This document shows positions 15,512 through 25,065 of a DNA stretch of 64,000 nucleotides, piece by piece (the first letter of the stretch is position 1; each line of letters starts with the position of its first letter). The notes under the pieces were generated by a model. The model was not told the DNA's origin. It saw only the letters and a program-made list of their open reading frames with translations, and ran no database searches. Position numbers and translations under genes: made by a program. The stretch is from Homoserinimonas sp. OAct 916. GTDB lineage: Bacteria > Actinomycetota > Actinomycetes > Actinomycetales > Microbacteriaceae. The stretch spans positions 186,001 to 250,000 of the forward strand of contig NZ_QJHB01000004.1 of assembly GCF_003260275.1 (NCBI RefSeq). The letters run 5' to 3'.

Positions 15512-16406
15512 GGTGTCGATCAAAACCACTTCTAATCCCCCTCACTCTCGCTTCGCGCCCGTGGGCGAGAGGAAATCGCTGGATAAGCTTTCGAGCGATC
15601 ACTTCATCATCAGCCGTAAGCGTGGCGTCGCGCCCAGGTTCCCTTCCGGCAAGATGCTCAACCACAAACTGCCATATCCTCAAATCCGGATCTTCACTTG
15701 AAACGGCGCACTCTCGGAGAGTATTAATGAGGTGCTGTGCAACAGCTTCAGGACAACCGCGGGTTATCCATTCGTAACAAGTGGAAAGTATGGAACGACG
15801 GGTGGCCATGTCCCGCAGCCTCCGTAGCTCTGCGAGTGGCGTGTCGTGATCATCTACTCTTATATCGAAACTGCCGCCAATACGATCAGATTCAAAAACC
15901 AAACCTGCCGAACGGTCTCCGCGTAAGTCACCACCTGCATTCCCAGCAGCCTCAAGTGCGTACAGGATCCGTTCGTCGATTGAGCCCGATGAAAGGATGA
16001 AAGCAGAATGGGCAGCCTCAAGTACGCCACCGTCGGACAGCATGTTCCCAGCTATAGCCACCTTCGCGTCACGATCAATCTGATGCCCGGAAAAATCAAT
16101 GCAATATCCACCAGTAAAAGCTGCCAGTTCACCGTTGCTAGTGACCATGACTACCTGCTTGTACTCCCCACCGTCATGCTGGCGGCAAACACTGGAAATA
16201 GATTCCAAGTCTCCACCGCCTAGTGCGTGCCGTGCGCACTCTCCGCCCAACTCCGGACTGGAAAATGCTTGTGAAGCGATGAGCACGTGCTCCTTTGAGT
16301 TGCTCCCTTTGGTCAGAATTTTTGCTAACACAGAATTCGAATGGGACACCGTGCCCAAGGCGATGTCCCCTGTCTCCTTGTCAAATGCGACTACCGTGTA
16401 CGTCAA
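15498..16406 (-). CDS. DUF1028 family protein (302 aa)
   Basis: The N-terminal 200 residues match DUF1028 proteins, which have an Ntn-hydrolase-like fold: MTYTVVAFDKETGDIALG, the SHSNSVLA segment, AFTGGYCIDFSGH and IAGNMLSDGGVLEA. The C-terminal 100 residues are helical and less familiar. These proteins often lie beside amidohydrolases and peptide importers, as here. The last codons overlap the edge of the IS3 remnant, so the natural C-terminus may have been replaced. It is the last gene of the operon starting at 26727. The biochemical function is not established for the family. Confidence 0.75.
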   Translation of the reverse strand: MTYTVVAFDKETGDIALGTVSHSNSVLAKILTKGSNSKEHVLIASQAFSSPELGGECARHALGGGDLESISSVCRQHDGGEYKQVVMVTSNGELAAFTGGYCIDFSGHQIDRDAKVAIAGNMLSDGGVLEAAHSAFILSSGSIDERILYALEAAGNAGGDLRGDRSAGLVFESDRIGGSFDIRVDDHDTPLAELRRLRDMATRRSILSTCYEWITRGCPEAVAQHLINTLRECAVSSEDPDLRIWQFVVEHLAGREPGRDATLTADDEVIARKLIQRFPLAHGREARVRGIRSGFDRHLSDL

Positions 16407-16420
16407 AGCGACTGCTCTCC

Positions 16421-16845
16421 TCAGTGGACGAGATGCTTGGCAAAGTGCCCCATCGTGGACAACGGGCCGCTGACGACTGAATGTGGGAGGACCACGAATC
16501 GCCGAATCTCCAACTCGACCAACTTAATAAGCCGATCGGCTACTTGCTCCGAGCTCCCTACCCACCCGACTTCGTTGATGATTCCAATGGATATGAGGCC
16601 GAGGATCTTTCTCATCAGGCTGAAGTCCGTGGGTTCTGCGATTTTGCAACCCCAAGCGGGAGTGTGCCCTCCAGAGTCTCCAAGAAGAGCAAGCTGGAGC
16701 ACAATAGCCCAAACACATACCCGTTAATGGATCGCAGGGCATCTCGAGCGCTTTCGAGAGGGTCATAGAACGGTCGACTCGCCTGGATCAATCTCGTTTC
16801 CGGCCCTATCGGATCAGGCGAGTAGGTAACCAGTAGCACCTCCAT
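16421..16845 (-). pseudogene. Broken LLM-class flavin-dependent oxidoreductase fragment
   Basis: ATG 16845 (AGGAG upstream) opens a frame reading MEVLLVTYSPDPIGPETRL that loses homology near 16690. In another minus frame the protein continues with ALLGDSGGHTPAWG and GIINEVGWVGSSEQVADRL, then VELEIRRFVVLP; the 'GtpeeVadrl..lve.G..rfvl' pattern is the C-terminal region of luciferase-like monooxygenases. Together the pieces give about 140 residues, less than half a normal enzyme, with at least one frameshift. It lies six bases after the M20 gene, so it was once part of the operon. Confidence 0.5.
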
Positions 16846-16851
16846 GGGAGT

Positions 16852-18036
16852 CTACGGCTCCTTCCGGTGGGCAAGGAACTCCCCTGCCACAGCGCTTCGC
16901 GTCGAAGCAGTTGATAAGAACCTTATGGCACTAAGGCCTAGTGCCTTCGCCCCATCGAGGACGGCCCTATCTCCCTCAACGCCACCAGCATACTCCGCGA
17001 ATTCACGGGTGTGCAGTGCGACATCACTGGGGCTTACCTTGATGAGTGGGTGGATAGTTGGTACCACGTGACTAACATTTCCCATATCAGTGCTACCAAT
17101 GACATTCGACTGTTTGTCTGGGACCTTCGCGTCACGACCAAACTCTTTAGCGCTTTGGACATAGAGTTCCATCAGGGCATTGTTGGTCACCAAATTATGG
17201 TAAACCCGTCCTATCGGTTCGTGGGTCAGGTCGCAGCCCGCGGCTCGAGATCCGGTTTCCAAGCAGTTCCACGCCCGCTCGACTAGATTGTTGAGATCGT
17301 CAAGCGTTGGCGATCGCATATACCACTCCGCCTGCGTATGTTCAGGCACGATATTCGGGAGGGTTCCGCCTTGAGTAATGATGCCATGAATTCGTTCGTC
17401 TCCGGAAATGTGTTGCCGCAGCGCCGCAACGTTTACGTATCCGAGCACGGCGGCATCCAGAGCATTCCTTCCGCGCTGCGGGGCGGCTGCCGCGTGCGCG
17501 GCAAGGCCATGATAGTCGACGCGCATGCGCTGAATTGCTATCGTATTCATCTCTGTTAGTTCGCTGCCAGCGGGATGAACCATCATCGCTGCATCAATGC
17601 CGTCAAATGCGCCGCGTTCGATCATGATAACTTTGCCTCCTCCGCCTTCTTCGGCGGGGGTACCCAGAACCACTATTCTTCCAGAACATTCACTGGAGAG
17701 TGCGCGGGCTGCGGCAATTGCTGCACCAATCCCAGCTGCTGCGATCACGTTGTGGCCACAAGCGTGGCCTATCTCGGGCAATGCATCATATTCACAAACT
17801 ATAGCTACAGTCGGGCCGGGGCCACTCGCGATCTCCGCTCGAAACGCAGTATCGAGCCCGCAGGCCGATCGGGTTACATCGAACCCGGCCTGCTCTAAAG
17901 CGCCTGTCAAGAGATCATGAGCTCGCACTTCTTCGAAAGCAAGTTCGGGATAAGCGTGGAGCTCTTGAGAGAGCCCGGTCAGGTTGTCCGCTTCGCAATT
18001 TACCGCGGTTGCGATGAGGTCTTTGAAGTTCGTCAT
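16852..18036 (-). CDS. M20-family amidohydrolase, AbgB/hippurate-hydrolase type (394 aa)
   Basis: A dimetal hydrolase of N-acyl amino acids or similar amides. Metal-site motifs are in place: HACGHN at 91-96 (Cys93, His95), GTPAEEGG at 126-132 with the Glu pair, AMMVHPAG, and a C-terminal His in VPTIHPLIKV. The lid/dimerisation domain (about 185-300) starts after MRVDYHGLAAHAAAAPQRG. Next to an amidase, DUF1028 protein and peptide-type importer it probably cleaves an imported amide. Eleven bases separate it from the LLM gene upstream. Confidence 0.88.
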   Translation of the reverse strand: MTNFKDLIATAVNCEADNLTGLSQELHAYPELAFEEVRAHDLLTGALEQAGFDVTRSACGLDTAFRAEIASGPGPTVAIVCEYDALPEIGHACGHNVIAAAGIGAAIAAARALSSECSGRIVVLGTPAEEGGGGKVIMIERGAFDGIDAAMMVHPAGSELTEMNTIAIQRMRVDYHGLAAHAAAAPQRGRNALDAAVLGYVNVAALRQHISGDERIHGIITQGGTLPNIVPEHTQAEWYMRSPTLDDLNNLVERAWNCLETGSRAAGCDLTHEPIGRVYHNLVTNNALMELYVQSAKEFGRDAKVPDKQSNVIGSTDMGNVSHVVPTIHPLIKVSPSDVALHTREFAEYAGGVEGDRAVLDGAKALGLSAIRFLSTASTRSAVAGEFLAHRKEP

Positions 18037-18046
18037 TCGAGGTTTC

Positions 18047-19045
18047 TCATTTCATATCGGCTGACAGTTGTGCCAACAGCGGCATGATTTCTGCCAGCTC
18101 TAGCTTCTTGCCCCCCACCGGAATGGGCGCCAACGCGATCTCGCTCACTCCAGCAGCTCGATACCGCTCCAACATTTGTCGACATGATTCCACCGTCCCG
18201 TACGCCACGTAGCTCCCAACCACATCTTCCCGCAGAGCATCAAAGATAGTTTCAGCCGGCCCGCCGAGCAATGGTTCGATCTCATCCCAGTGCCCGCTCT
18301 TTTGCAACGTAAATCCGCCCTGGGCTGAAGAAAGGCTCTTCGCCACAAAGTGTCGGGCGTTCCGGTACGCAGTCGCTTGGTCGGAATGTACACTCAGATA
18401 GACGAACGAGACAATTGGAAAACCGGCCTTGCGTGAAACCAGCTTGGCACTGATCTCATTGCGAGCCCACCGAATAAAGTGCGGCGAGGAAAATGCGGAG
18501 AGAATAAGGCCGTCAGCGCTCTGCGCTGCAAGTCGGAGCATCTGAGGTCCTTCTGCAGCCAACCAGATGGGCGTCGGGGATGGAGGAAAAAAGTCAAGTT
18601 CCACGCCATGAAGTGCGTCAAACTCATCACTCCAAGTGACCGCACGCCCAGCCAGGAGTGCTCTCGTAGCGTCCATCCGACTACGCAATGACCCAATCGC
18701 TTTAGATGGAGTGCGTTCAAGCGCAGAAAGCGCTTGTTTAGCCCCGAGCCCCACTCCTGGCACGAAGCGGCCTGGAAACATCAACTCAAGCGTTGAAATT
18801 TCCATCGCCAGCGCCGGGAGACTACGCAAATATGGGGAAGCGACACCGAGTCCAATTCCGAGCCCGTGGGTCGATGCCAAAACGGCCCCCGCGGTAGCAA
18901 AAGCACCCTTTCGAAAGTAGTCTTCTGTTATCCACAGCCGAGAGAATGCAGACTCCTCCGCGAAACGAGCAACAGCAACAGTTTGCTCTGGAGGTATTGC
19001 GCTGCTGAGCATGAGAGAAAGTCGCATTCCCGGGTTCTCATCCAC
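18047..19045 (-). CDS. LLM-class flavin/F420-dependent oxidoreductase (332 aa)
   Basis: TIM-barrel luciferase-like enzyme. It shows MRLSLMLSSAIPPEQ at the N-terminus, RLWITEDYF near strand 2, LGIGLGVASPYLRSLPALAMEI, and FPGRFVPGVGLG. Cofactor (FMN or F420) and reaction cannot be decided. ATG 19045 is taken as start; ATG 19027 (MRLSLML) is equally possible. It lies nine bases after the SnoaL-like gene and may oxygenate or reduce the compound handled by the operon. Confidence 0.8.
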   Translation of the reverse strand: MDENPGMRLSLMLSSAIPPEQTVAVARFAEESAFSRLWITEDYFRKGAFATAGAVLASTHGLGIGLGVASPYLRSLPALAMEISTLELMFPGRFVPGVGLGAKQALSALERTPSKAIGSLRSRMDATRALLAGRAVTWSDEFDALHGVELDFFPPSPTPIWLAAEGPQMLRLAAQSADGLILSAFSSPHFIRWARNEISAKLVSRKAGFPIVSFVYLSVHSDQATAYRNARHFVAKSLSSAQGGFTLQKSGHWDEIEPLLGGPAETIFDALREDVVGSYVAYGTVESCRQMLERYRAAGVSEIALAPIPVGGKKLELAEIMPLLAQLSADMK

Positions 19046-19054
19046 GATTCAGCC

Positions 19055-19618
19055 CTACTCTTCTAAGCTCGGTGAGTCGCGATCAGCCAGGGTGTACGTG
19101 TAGGTGATCGGCTCACCATAAGGGCCACCGCCCAGCCCGCGATCCTCAAACGTGTCGCCGAACGGGATTCGGGGCTCCGTCTTCGGCTGCAGTTTTGCCG
19201 ACTGAAAATGCCACATTTTCCACTCTGGCGCACCGTCACCGTTATCTCTGTGGTAAATTTCTGTGGCCATGCTCCCAAAAATTGAATGGTCATCGGGCTG
19301 TCGATCAGCCGTGACCGGCTCATCCAGCTTAAATACAAGCTCGCTAATCACCCATGCTGTGTCCGCTCGGACCTCGATGCGAACTATTGCGACTGTCTGG
19401 GACAACCGCGTGTGGAGATTTTGGTCAATAAGGTACTGCCAGAGGTCACTAAGTTCATCGACACCAAAATAGCTAAAACTATTTCGGTTGAACATTGAAA
19501 AATTTTTCCCCGATGGGAAACACTCTTGCATCGACGGAATATCGAGGCCAACGTTTGCCTTCCACCATTTTTTGTGTAGTGCGATTATTTGCCGTCTGTC
19601 GTGTTCCGTAGTATCCAT
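19055..19618 (-). CDS. SnoaL-like / NTF2-like protein (187 aa)
   Basis: An alpha+beta cone-type protein: helix HKKWWKANVGLDIP, FPSGKNFSMFNRNSF, a FGVDELSDLW helix and beta-strands up to WKMWHFQSAK. This order matches SnoaL/NTF2-like proteins, which act as isomerases, dehydratases or ligand-binding subunits of oxygenases. The start at 19618 is chosen because GGAGG is eight bases upstream; two nearer ATGs overlap or crowd that site. The reaction is unknown. Confidence 0.6.
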   Translation of the reverse strand: MDTTEHDRRQIIALHKKWWKANVGLDIPSMQECFPSGKNFSMFNRNSFSYFGVDELSDLWQYLIDQNLHTRLSQTVAIVRIEVRADTAWVISELVFKLDEPVTADRQPDDHSIFGSMATEIYHRDNGDGAPEWKMWHFQSAKLQPKTEPRIPFGDTFEDRGLGGGPYGEPITYTYTLADRDSPSLEE

Positions 19619-19693
19619 ACCCATTTCCTCCATAACATCTTTCGGTCGTTGTTGATCAGTCACATTCTGGCTATCTTTTCGCACTTGAACGTT

Positions 19694-21154
19694 TCAATAG
19701 TTGCTGGCCGGTACCTCAGCCATTTGTTGCGGGCGGCGCCGCTCCCACTGGAGCTGTGCCTCAAGACCGGCCGCCAGTTGCAGCAGAAGACAGTCAGCAA
19801 ATGGCTTGCCAATTAACTGCACGCCAAGTGGATACCCCCGGCCATCCACATGGGAAGGAATTGAAATTGCAGGTAGGCCAGCTACATTCACCCATCCGGA
19901 GAAAGCCCCCATTGCGTTGAGAGTCTTCCGCTCTGGGGCCGCGAGGTTGAGCTCGTCAGATAGAACGTCCTGGTTCGGCGTTAGAATTGCGCTCGTCGGC
20001 GTCACGAGCACATCAAAATCTTCAAGCCACGGTCTAACCAGAATGCGGGTCAAGCGCTTCATTTCCGCGACCGCCCGCACGTATTCTCGTACAGACATTT
20101 GATCAATCAACGCAAGCCGACTCTTCGTATCCGGATTCATCGGCTGACTTAGGTCATAATCAAGCAGATGAGTTCCGGCCGGGCCAACAAACTCTCGAAA
20201 CAGACTGATCGCTGGGCTCTGAATGATGGAAGGATTAACTTCAACTATTCGGTGTCCTTCCCCGGCTAATCTGTCAGCAACCGCGCGCGCAGCGTCTGCG
20301 CAATCGCTGTGAACGAAGATGTCACCTGGCGCCTCCGTCAGTATTCCGATCCGAAGTGCTTGCGGCTTATTCCGAATCGACTCCACGAAGCGGGGGGTAG
20401 AGGCAGCTGATAAAGTCCATGCGTATGGATCAGGCCCCGCGGTCACATCCAGAATTGCAGCGGTGTCGGCTACAGTCCTACTCAAGACCCCGTCCACCGA
20501 TGAGCCTTCCCAATTAGGAACGCGCTGCGGCAATAGACCACGCGATGGCTTAAGCCCTACCAACCCGCAGGCCGCAGCGGGCAATCTGATCGAACCGCCG
20601 CCGTCAGTAGCAGTGACGGCTGGAACTAGTCCAGCAGCAACCGCTGCGGCCGATCCCCCACTTGAACCCGCAGGAGTTATCTCGACGCCCCAGGGGTTCA
20701 GCGTCCGGCCATATTTGATGCTCTCGCCCGTTCCATCCGCAGCAAGCTCAGAAGACGTAGTGCGGCCGATCGGGATAAATCCAGCTTCAAGGAGTCTTTC
20801 AATGAAGATATCGCTTTCGCGTTGGGGTGCGCCTGAGACTGCCCACGAGGACTTCGTATTCGGTTGTCCTTTCACGTTCTGGACGTCTTTTATTGCGATC
20901 GGCACTCCGAAGAAGGGAGGCAAATCCCCTCCCCTTCCCATCTCTGCGGTCGCCATCTCAGCTCGTTCGAGGAAGTCATCCTCCAAGCTCGCCATGGCGT
21001 TCAAATGTGGGTTCAGTCGTAGCATCCGTGAGTAGTAGAACTCGCCGACCTGAAGCGGGGTAACTTCACGCTTTCGAATGCGACTGGCAACCTCAACGGC
21101 GGAAGAAAAGGGATCCATCTGCATGCTGCACTCCGAGTCATTCATATTTGTCAT
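19694..21154 (-). CDS. Amidase, amidase-signature family (486 aa)
   Basis: The Ser-cisSer-Lys triad is complete: Lys89 in AIKDV, Ser164 in PAGSSGGS and Ser188 in DGGGSIRLPAA, with the family spacing of 24 residues between the serines. It hydrolyses amides to acid and ammonia/amine in the cytoplasm. Length and the C-terminal LPAISIPSH motif are normal. It follows the importer ATPase gene by about 100 bases and precedes the SnoaL-like gene, fitting a role in opening the imported substrate. Confidence 0.92.
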   Translation of the reverse strand: MTNMNDSECSMQMDPFSSAVEVASRIRKREVTPLQVGEFYYSRMLRLNPHLNAMASLEDDFLERAEMATAEMGRGGDLPPFFGVPIAIKDVQNVKGQPNTKSSWAVSGAPQRESDIFIERLLEAGFIPIGRTTSSELAADGTGESIKYGRTLNPWGVEITPAGSSGGSAAAVAAGLVPAVTATDGGGSIRLPAAACGLVGLKPSRGLLPQRVPNWEGSSVDGVLSRTVADTAAILDVTAGPDPYAWTLSAASTPRFVESIRNKPQALRIGILTEAPGDIFVHSDCADAARAVADRLAGEGHRIVEVNPSIIQSPAISLFREFVGPAGTHLLDYDLSQPMNPDTKSRLALIDQMSVREYVRAVAEMKRLTRILVRPWLEDFDVLVTPTSAILTPNQDVLSDELNLAAPERKTLNAMGAFSGWVNVAGLPAISIPSHVDGRGYPLGVQLIGKPFADCLLLQLAAGLEAQLQWERRRPQQMAEVPASNY

Positions 21155-21255
21155 CTAGTTAAGTTCGCTTTCGTCCGCTCGCAATAACCATTCGAGAGTT
21201 GACCATCAGTGGCACCAGGTGCGCCACTCTCGCCGGATATAGCGAATATAGATTT

Positions 21256-22209
21256 TCAGATGGGTCCGTCCACGGATCGATGGATACAGGCCAACTGTCG
21301 CGTGCTACCAACCGGAAGGAGTAGAGGATCAACCGTCGCACAAGCTTCGTCGGCGATAGGGCAACGACCGCGAAACGCGCATCCATCAGGAATTGCGGAT
21401 GCGCTTGGAGTTTCTCCCTTCATTGGCGTGATCTCCCACTTGACTGCCGGATCGATTGGTGGCTCAGAGCGAAGTAGGCCTTGTGTGTACGGATGCCTCG
21501 GATTCGCGAAGATTTCCGCTGTCCTGCCAATTTCAACAATGCGTCCGAGATACATCACGGCGACTCGATCTGCTATGCGTCTTACGCTTGCGAGGTCGTG
21601 AGAAATAAAAACATAACCCACGTTTCGCTCTTCCTGGATGCGCTTCAGGAGATCTAGAACACGAGTTCGTACCGACTGGTCAAGGCTTGCGGTTGGCTCA
21701 TCCAATACCACAAGTTCAGGTTGACTTATAAGAGCGCGAGCGATCGCGACCCGTTGCGATTGACCACCTGAGAGTTCGCGTGGTCGTCTGCTTAGGAAGT
21801 CATCACCTAATCCGACACTATTTAGCGCCGCCACGGTTCGAGTGCGGGCGGCAGAAAGTCGAAGTCCATCCATTCTGAGCAATGGCTCCGCTACAATCCT
21901 TTCTACATTCCAGGACCGATCTAGAGCCTGGTCGGAGTGTTGAAAGACCATTTGGACGAGCCGGCGAAGCCTCTTATCAGTGGCAATATCGGCGATATCA
22001 TGGCCCGCTACACTGACGCTACCGCTCGTCGCTGTTTCCAGACCAGCGATTAACCGCGCAGTCGAAGACTTCCCGCAGCCAGACTCTCCAACAAGCGCAA
22101 TCGTCTCACCTCGAGCAACTTCGAAGCTCACTCCCCGCACAGCGTGAGTTTGAATCCGGCCCTTGACATAGGTGTGCCGCAAATCCCTAACATTAAGGAG
22201 ATTATTCAA
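21256..22209 (-). CDS. Peptide-type ABC transporter ATPase, OppF-like (317 aa)
   Basis: Walker A GESGCGKSS at 41-49, Q-loop in MVFQHS, signature LSGGQSQR from 146, Walker B LVVLDE at 166-171 and switch His in ISHD. The C-terminus has the oligopeptide-transporter cysteine cluster (GCAFRGRCPIADEACA and a later Cys-Ile-His). It overlaps the OppD-like gene by four bases. Codon use is richer in A+T than in the importer at 2308-7491. Confidence 0.9.
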   Translation of the reverse strand: MNNLLNVRDLRHTYVKGRIQTHAVRGVSFEVARGETIALVGESGCGKSSTARLIAGLETATSGSVSVAGHDIADIATDKRLRRLVQMVFQHSDQALDRSWNVERIVAEPLLRMDGLRLSAARTRTVAALNSVGLGDDFLSRRPRELSGGQSQRVAIARALISQPELVVLDEPTASLDQSVRTRVLDLLKRIQEERNVGYVFISHDLASVRRIADRVAVMYLGRIVEIGRTAEIFANPRHPYTQGLLRSEPPIDPAVKWEITPMKGETPSASAIPDGCAFRGRCPIADEACATVDPLLLPVGSTRQLACIHRSVDGPI

Positions 22210-23162
22210 ATGGACTCCAAGTTATGACAGTATGCAATCCGTGTATTATCAGCTATTGCTGGCGGTGGCGTTGTCTGGCAAACGGGTGTGCTAAACGGGC
22301 AACGATTTGAAAATCTGCATCCCGACAATCCAAAGTCAATTGGGTTCTCGCTTACGCTTGGAGTGCTGTCAGCCGAACCATCGGCATAGCTCTCCAAACT
22401 CTCAAGCAAGAATTTCGTGTATGGATGACGAGGGTTCGCGAAAACCTCGCGTGTAGGGCCGACTTCCATCACTTGGCCACCGTATAGAACAATCAATTGG
22501 TCGCACATACTGCTGACGACAGCGAGATCATGGGTGACCATCATCACCGACTTCTCATCGCTTTCACCCACTAGCTTTCGAAGTAGCATGAGAATTTGCG
22601 CTTGAATCGTGACGTCCAAGCCTGTTGTTGGTTCGTCGGCAATGAGTAGCGGGGCGCGAGTTGAGAGCGCCATCCCGATCACCACCCGTTGGCACATGCC
22701 ACCCGAAAGCTGATGAGGGTAAGAATTTGCCACCCTACCGACGTCGGGAATACCCACTCTCGCCAATAACTCATGTACCTCGGATCGTGCTTCCTTGAAA
22801 GTCATGTTGCAGCGTTGCCTAAGTACACGAATCACTTGTTTGTTGATTCGCATTGTTGGGTTGAGCGCAGCGCGTGGATTCTGCGAAATCAAAGCGATAT
22901 CTTCCCTAGAAGAGTTGACGTACTGATTCGTCAGACCTTTAAGAATTGACTTGCCGGCTACTCTCGCCTTGCCGCTTGTTACTCTGACTCCGCTTGGCAG
23001 AAGGCCCATAAGGGCGAGAGAAAACATCGATTTCCCAGATCCAGACTCGCCAACGAGCCCGACGATCGATCCCGGCTTTATCGATAGTGTGATATCTCTA
23101 AGCAGCGCAATTCCGGTCTCGAAAACCTCTACTTGGAGCCTGTCTACGTCAAGAACACTCAT
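22206..23162 (-). CDS. Peptide-type ABC transporter ATPase, OppD-like (318 aa)
   Basis: Start 23162 follows a strong GAGGAGGAA site and overlaps the permease stop; the 31-residue longer frame is not needed. Motifs: Walker A GESGSGKSM at 38-46, LISQNPRAALNP Q-loop, LSGGMCQR signature, Walker B LLIADEPTTGLD. The C-terminal cysteine cluster GCRFSNRCPFSTPVC is present. Works with the OppF-like ATPase. Confidence 0.9.
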   Translation of the reverse strand: MSVLDVDRLQVEVFETGIALLRDITLSIKPGSIVGLVGESGSGKSMFSLALMGLLPSGVRVTSGKARVAGKSILKGLTNQYVNSSREDIALISQNPRAALNPTMRINKQVIRVLRQRCNMTFKEARSEVHELLARVGIPDVGRVANSYPHQLSGGMCQRVVIGMALSTRAPLLIADEPTTGLDVTIQAQILMLLRKLVGESDEKSVMMVTHDLAVVSSMCDQLIVLYGGQVMEVGPTREVFANPRHPYTKFLLESLESYADGSADSTPSVSENPIDFGLSGCRFSNRCPFSTPVCQTTPPPAIADNTRIAYCHNLESI

Positions 23163-24016
23163 AATGAATTCCTCCTCGAGAGCCCGTCTCCGATCAGCTG
23201 AAATGAAAGAACTGCTAACAGCATCAGCAGCCCGGGGAAGAGCGCCGGCCACCATTTGCCCGTCAGGATGTCGCTATATCCTTCCGCAATCATGGTCCCC
23301 CACTCAGCGGTTGGGGGTTGAATCCCGATTCCCAAAAAGGAGAGCCCGGCGATATCGAGGATCGCCCATCCCGCTGTAACCGTTGTTTGGATCAACGGCG
23401 CACTAATGGCGTTGGGAAGAATGTGTCCGAATATGACTCGGCCGCGATTCGCGCCGGCGAGCTTGCTAGCCGGAATGTAATCTAGCTCTCGTTCTGAAAG
23501 TGCACGCGCACGAGCCAGCCGCACGAAATGTGGGGTCGAGCCAATGGTAACTCCGATTGCGACAAAGATAATTTCATGGCCCAGAAATGCAACGATCATG
23601 AGAGCAAGCACAAACCCGGGGAACGCCAGCAGCGCATCGGTGATCCGCATCACCACGTCATCAACCCAACCGCCGATATACCCTGCGACGGCCCCAAGAA
23701 TTGAGCCCAGTGCCATCGCCATAATGGCGACCCCAACAGCAAGCATTAAGTCGAGCCGAATCGCTGCCACTGAACGCGCCAATACATCACGGCCGTACCG
23801 GTCAGTCCCAAAAAGGTGTTCAGAATCTGGGGCCATTAGCGACTGCCCTGGTGCTGTCACGTTCGGGCTCGGGAGAAAGAGCGGACCGAAGGCGCCCAGC
23901 AACACCAACGCAAACAACAGAACTATCCCGGTAATAAGGGCACTGTTTTGACGAACGACGGTAAGCCGGAAGCGCTTCCTTGACGCGGCTCGCGTTGCAA
24001 GGTGGATCGAACTCAA
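23159..24016 (-). CDS. ABC transporter permease, DppC/OppC-like (285 aa)
   Basis: N-terminal hydrophobic segment, then the DppC hallmark LFGTDRYGRDVLARSV, five further membrane segments and the EAA-type loop ASKLAGANRGRVIF followed by HILPN. It overlaps both neighbouring genes by four bases. Forms the channel with the DppB-like protein encoded at 24013-25035. Confidence 0.88.
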   Translation of the reverse strand: MSSIHLATRAASRKRFRLTVVRQNSALITGIVLLFALVLLGAFGPLFLPSPNVTAPGQSLMAPDSEHLFGTDRYGRDVLARSVAAIRLDLMLAVGVAIMAMALGSILGAVAGYIGGWVDDVVMRITDALLAFPGFVLALMIVAFLGHEIIFVAIGVTIGSTPHFVRLARARALSERELDYIPASKLAGANRGRVIFGHILPNAISAPLIQTTVTAGWAILDIAGLSFLGIGIQPPTAEWGTMIAEGYSDILTGKWWPALFPGLLMLLAVLSFQLIGDGLSRRNSL

Positions 24017-25035
24017 GATTTACTACCTCCCAGCTCGATGCGAGGATCTGCCACAGAGTACAAGAGATCCACTATTAGGTTGATCGTCACATATCCGATC
24101 CCGACAATGATCACGAAGCCTTGAACCACGTCGAGATCACTCTGAGAAATGGCTGTGGCGAGATATTGACCAATACCAGGCCAGCTGAAGATTTTTTCAA
24201 TAATGATGTTGCCGGCGATCAAATACCCGGCGACCAATCCCATGGCCGTGATCACTGTCGGAAGAGCATTTCTTAGCCCTTCTTGAAGAAAGATACTGGG
24301 GCTTTTCAAATTGAATCCTCGTGCAGCACGTGCATGGCCACTAGCGAGTGCCTCTATAGTTGATGCGCGAGTAATACGGGTGACTGATATTGAGCCCAAC
24401 ACCCCGAGGATTAGCGCCGGCAACGCCAGTTGGCCTAGTGCTGCCAGAGTGACGCTAACTTCTCCCGCAAGTAGGCCATCTAGTGTGTAAAAACCGGTGA
24501 CTCGGGGAGGTGGCGACATTCCGAGGGGAAGTCGCCCTATAGGGCTGGGAAAGACGCCTAAGTTATACACCAAAAAGAATATAGCTAGTAGTGCTAACCA
24601 GAAACTCGGGATAGAGCCCCCCACCGCGGTGAGCGCTCGAACTAGAGTGTCTGGCCACCGGTTAGGGTTCGTAGCAGCGATGATTCCCATCGAAATGCCG
24701 ATTAGTGAGGCGATGAGGAAGCCAACGAGGCTTAGCTCTAAGGTAGCCGGAAGCCTATGCATTAGTTCGGTTGTAACTGATTTACCAGTGCGGATTGACG
24801 TGCCGAAGTCGCCTTGAATCAGGCCGTATAGGTACTGGAGGAACTGCTGATGCAGCGGAAGATCAAGTCCGAACTGTGTGCGAACCTGGGCGATAAGCTC
24901 TGGAGTGGCATTGCTACCCGCGCGGACCAACGCTGGGTCTCCAGGGAGAACCCTTGAGGCGAAGAAGACCAAGATTGCCATAATGGCGATCGTGACTGCG
25001 CTCGACCCTATGCGCTGGAATAGGTACCTTGCCAA
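24013..25035 (-). CDS. ABC transporter permease, DppB-like (340 aa)
   Basis: Start TTG at 25035 (LARYLFQRIG) with AAAGGAAA seven bases upstream; the longer frame would start inside a strong hairpin and lacks a site. Family features: first membrane helix, RVLPGDPALV, TQFGLDLPLHQQFLQYL, the EAA loop SGHARAARGFNLKSP, and ADPRIELGG at the end. Partner of the DppC-like permease. Confidence 0.88.
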   Translation of the reverse strand: MARYLFQRIGSSAVTIAIMAILVFFASRVLPGDPALVRAGSNATPELIAQVRTQFGLDLPLHQQFLQYLYGLIQGDFGTSIRTGKSVTTELMHRLPATLELSLVGFLIASLIGISMGIIAATNPNRWPDTLVRALTAVGGSIPSFWLALLAIFFLVYNLGVFPSPIGRLPLGMSPPPRVTGFYTLDGLLAGEVSVTLAALGQLALPALILGVLGSISVTRITRASTIEALASGHARAARGFNLKSPSIFLQEGLRNALPTVITAMGLVAGYLIAGNIIIEKIFSWPGIGQYLATAISQSDLDVVQGFVIIVGIGYVTINLIVDLLYSVADPRIELGGSKS

Positions 25036-25065
25036 TTGGCTTTCCTTTCTTTTCGAGAAACAAGA

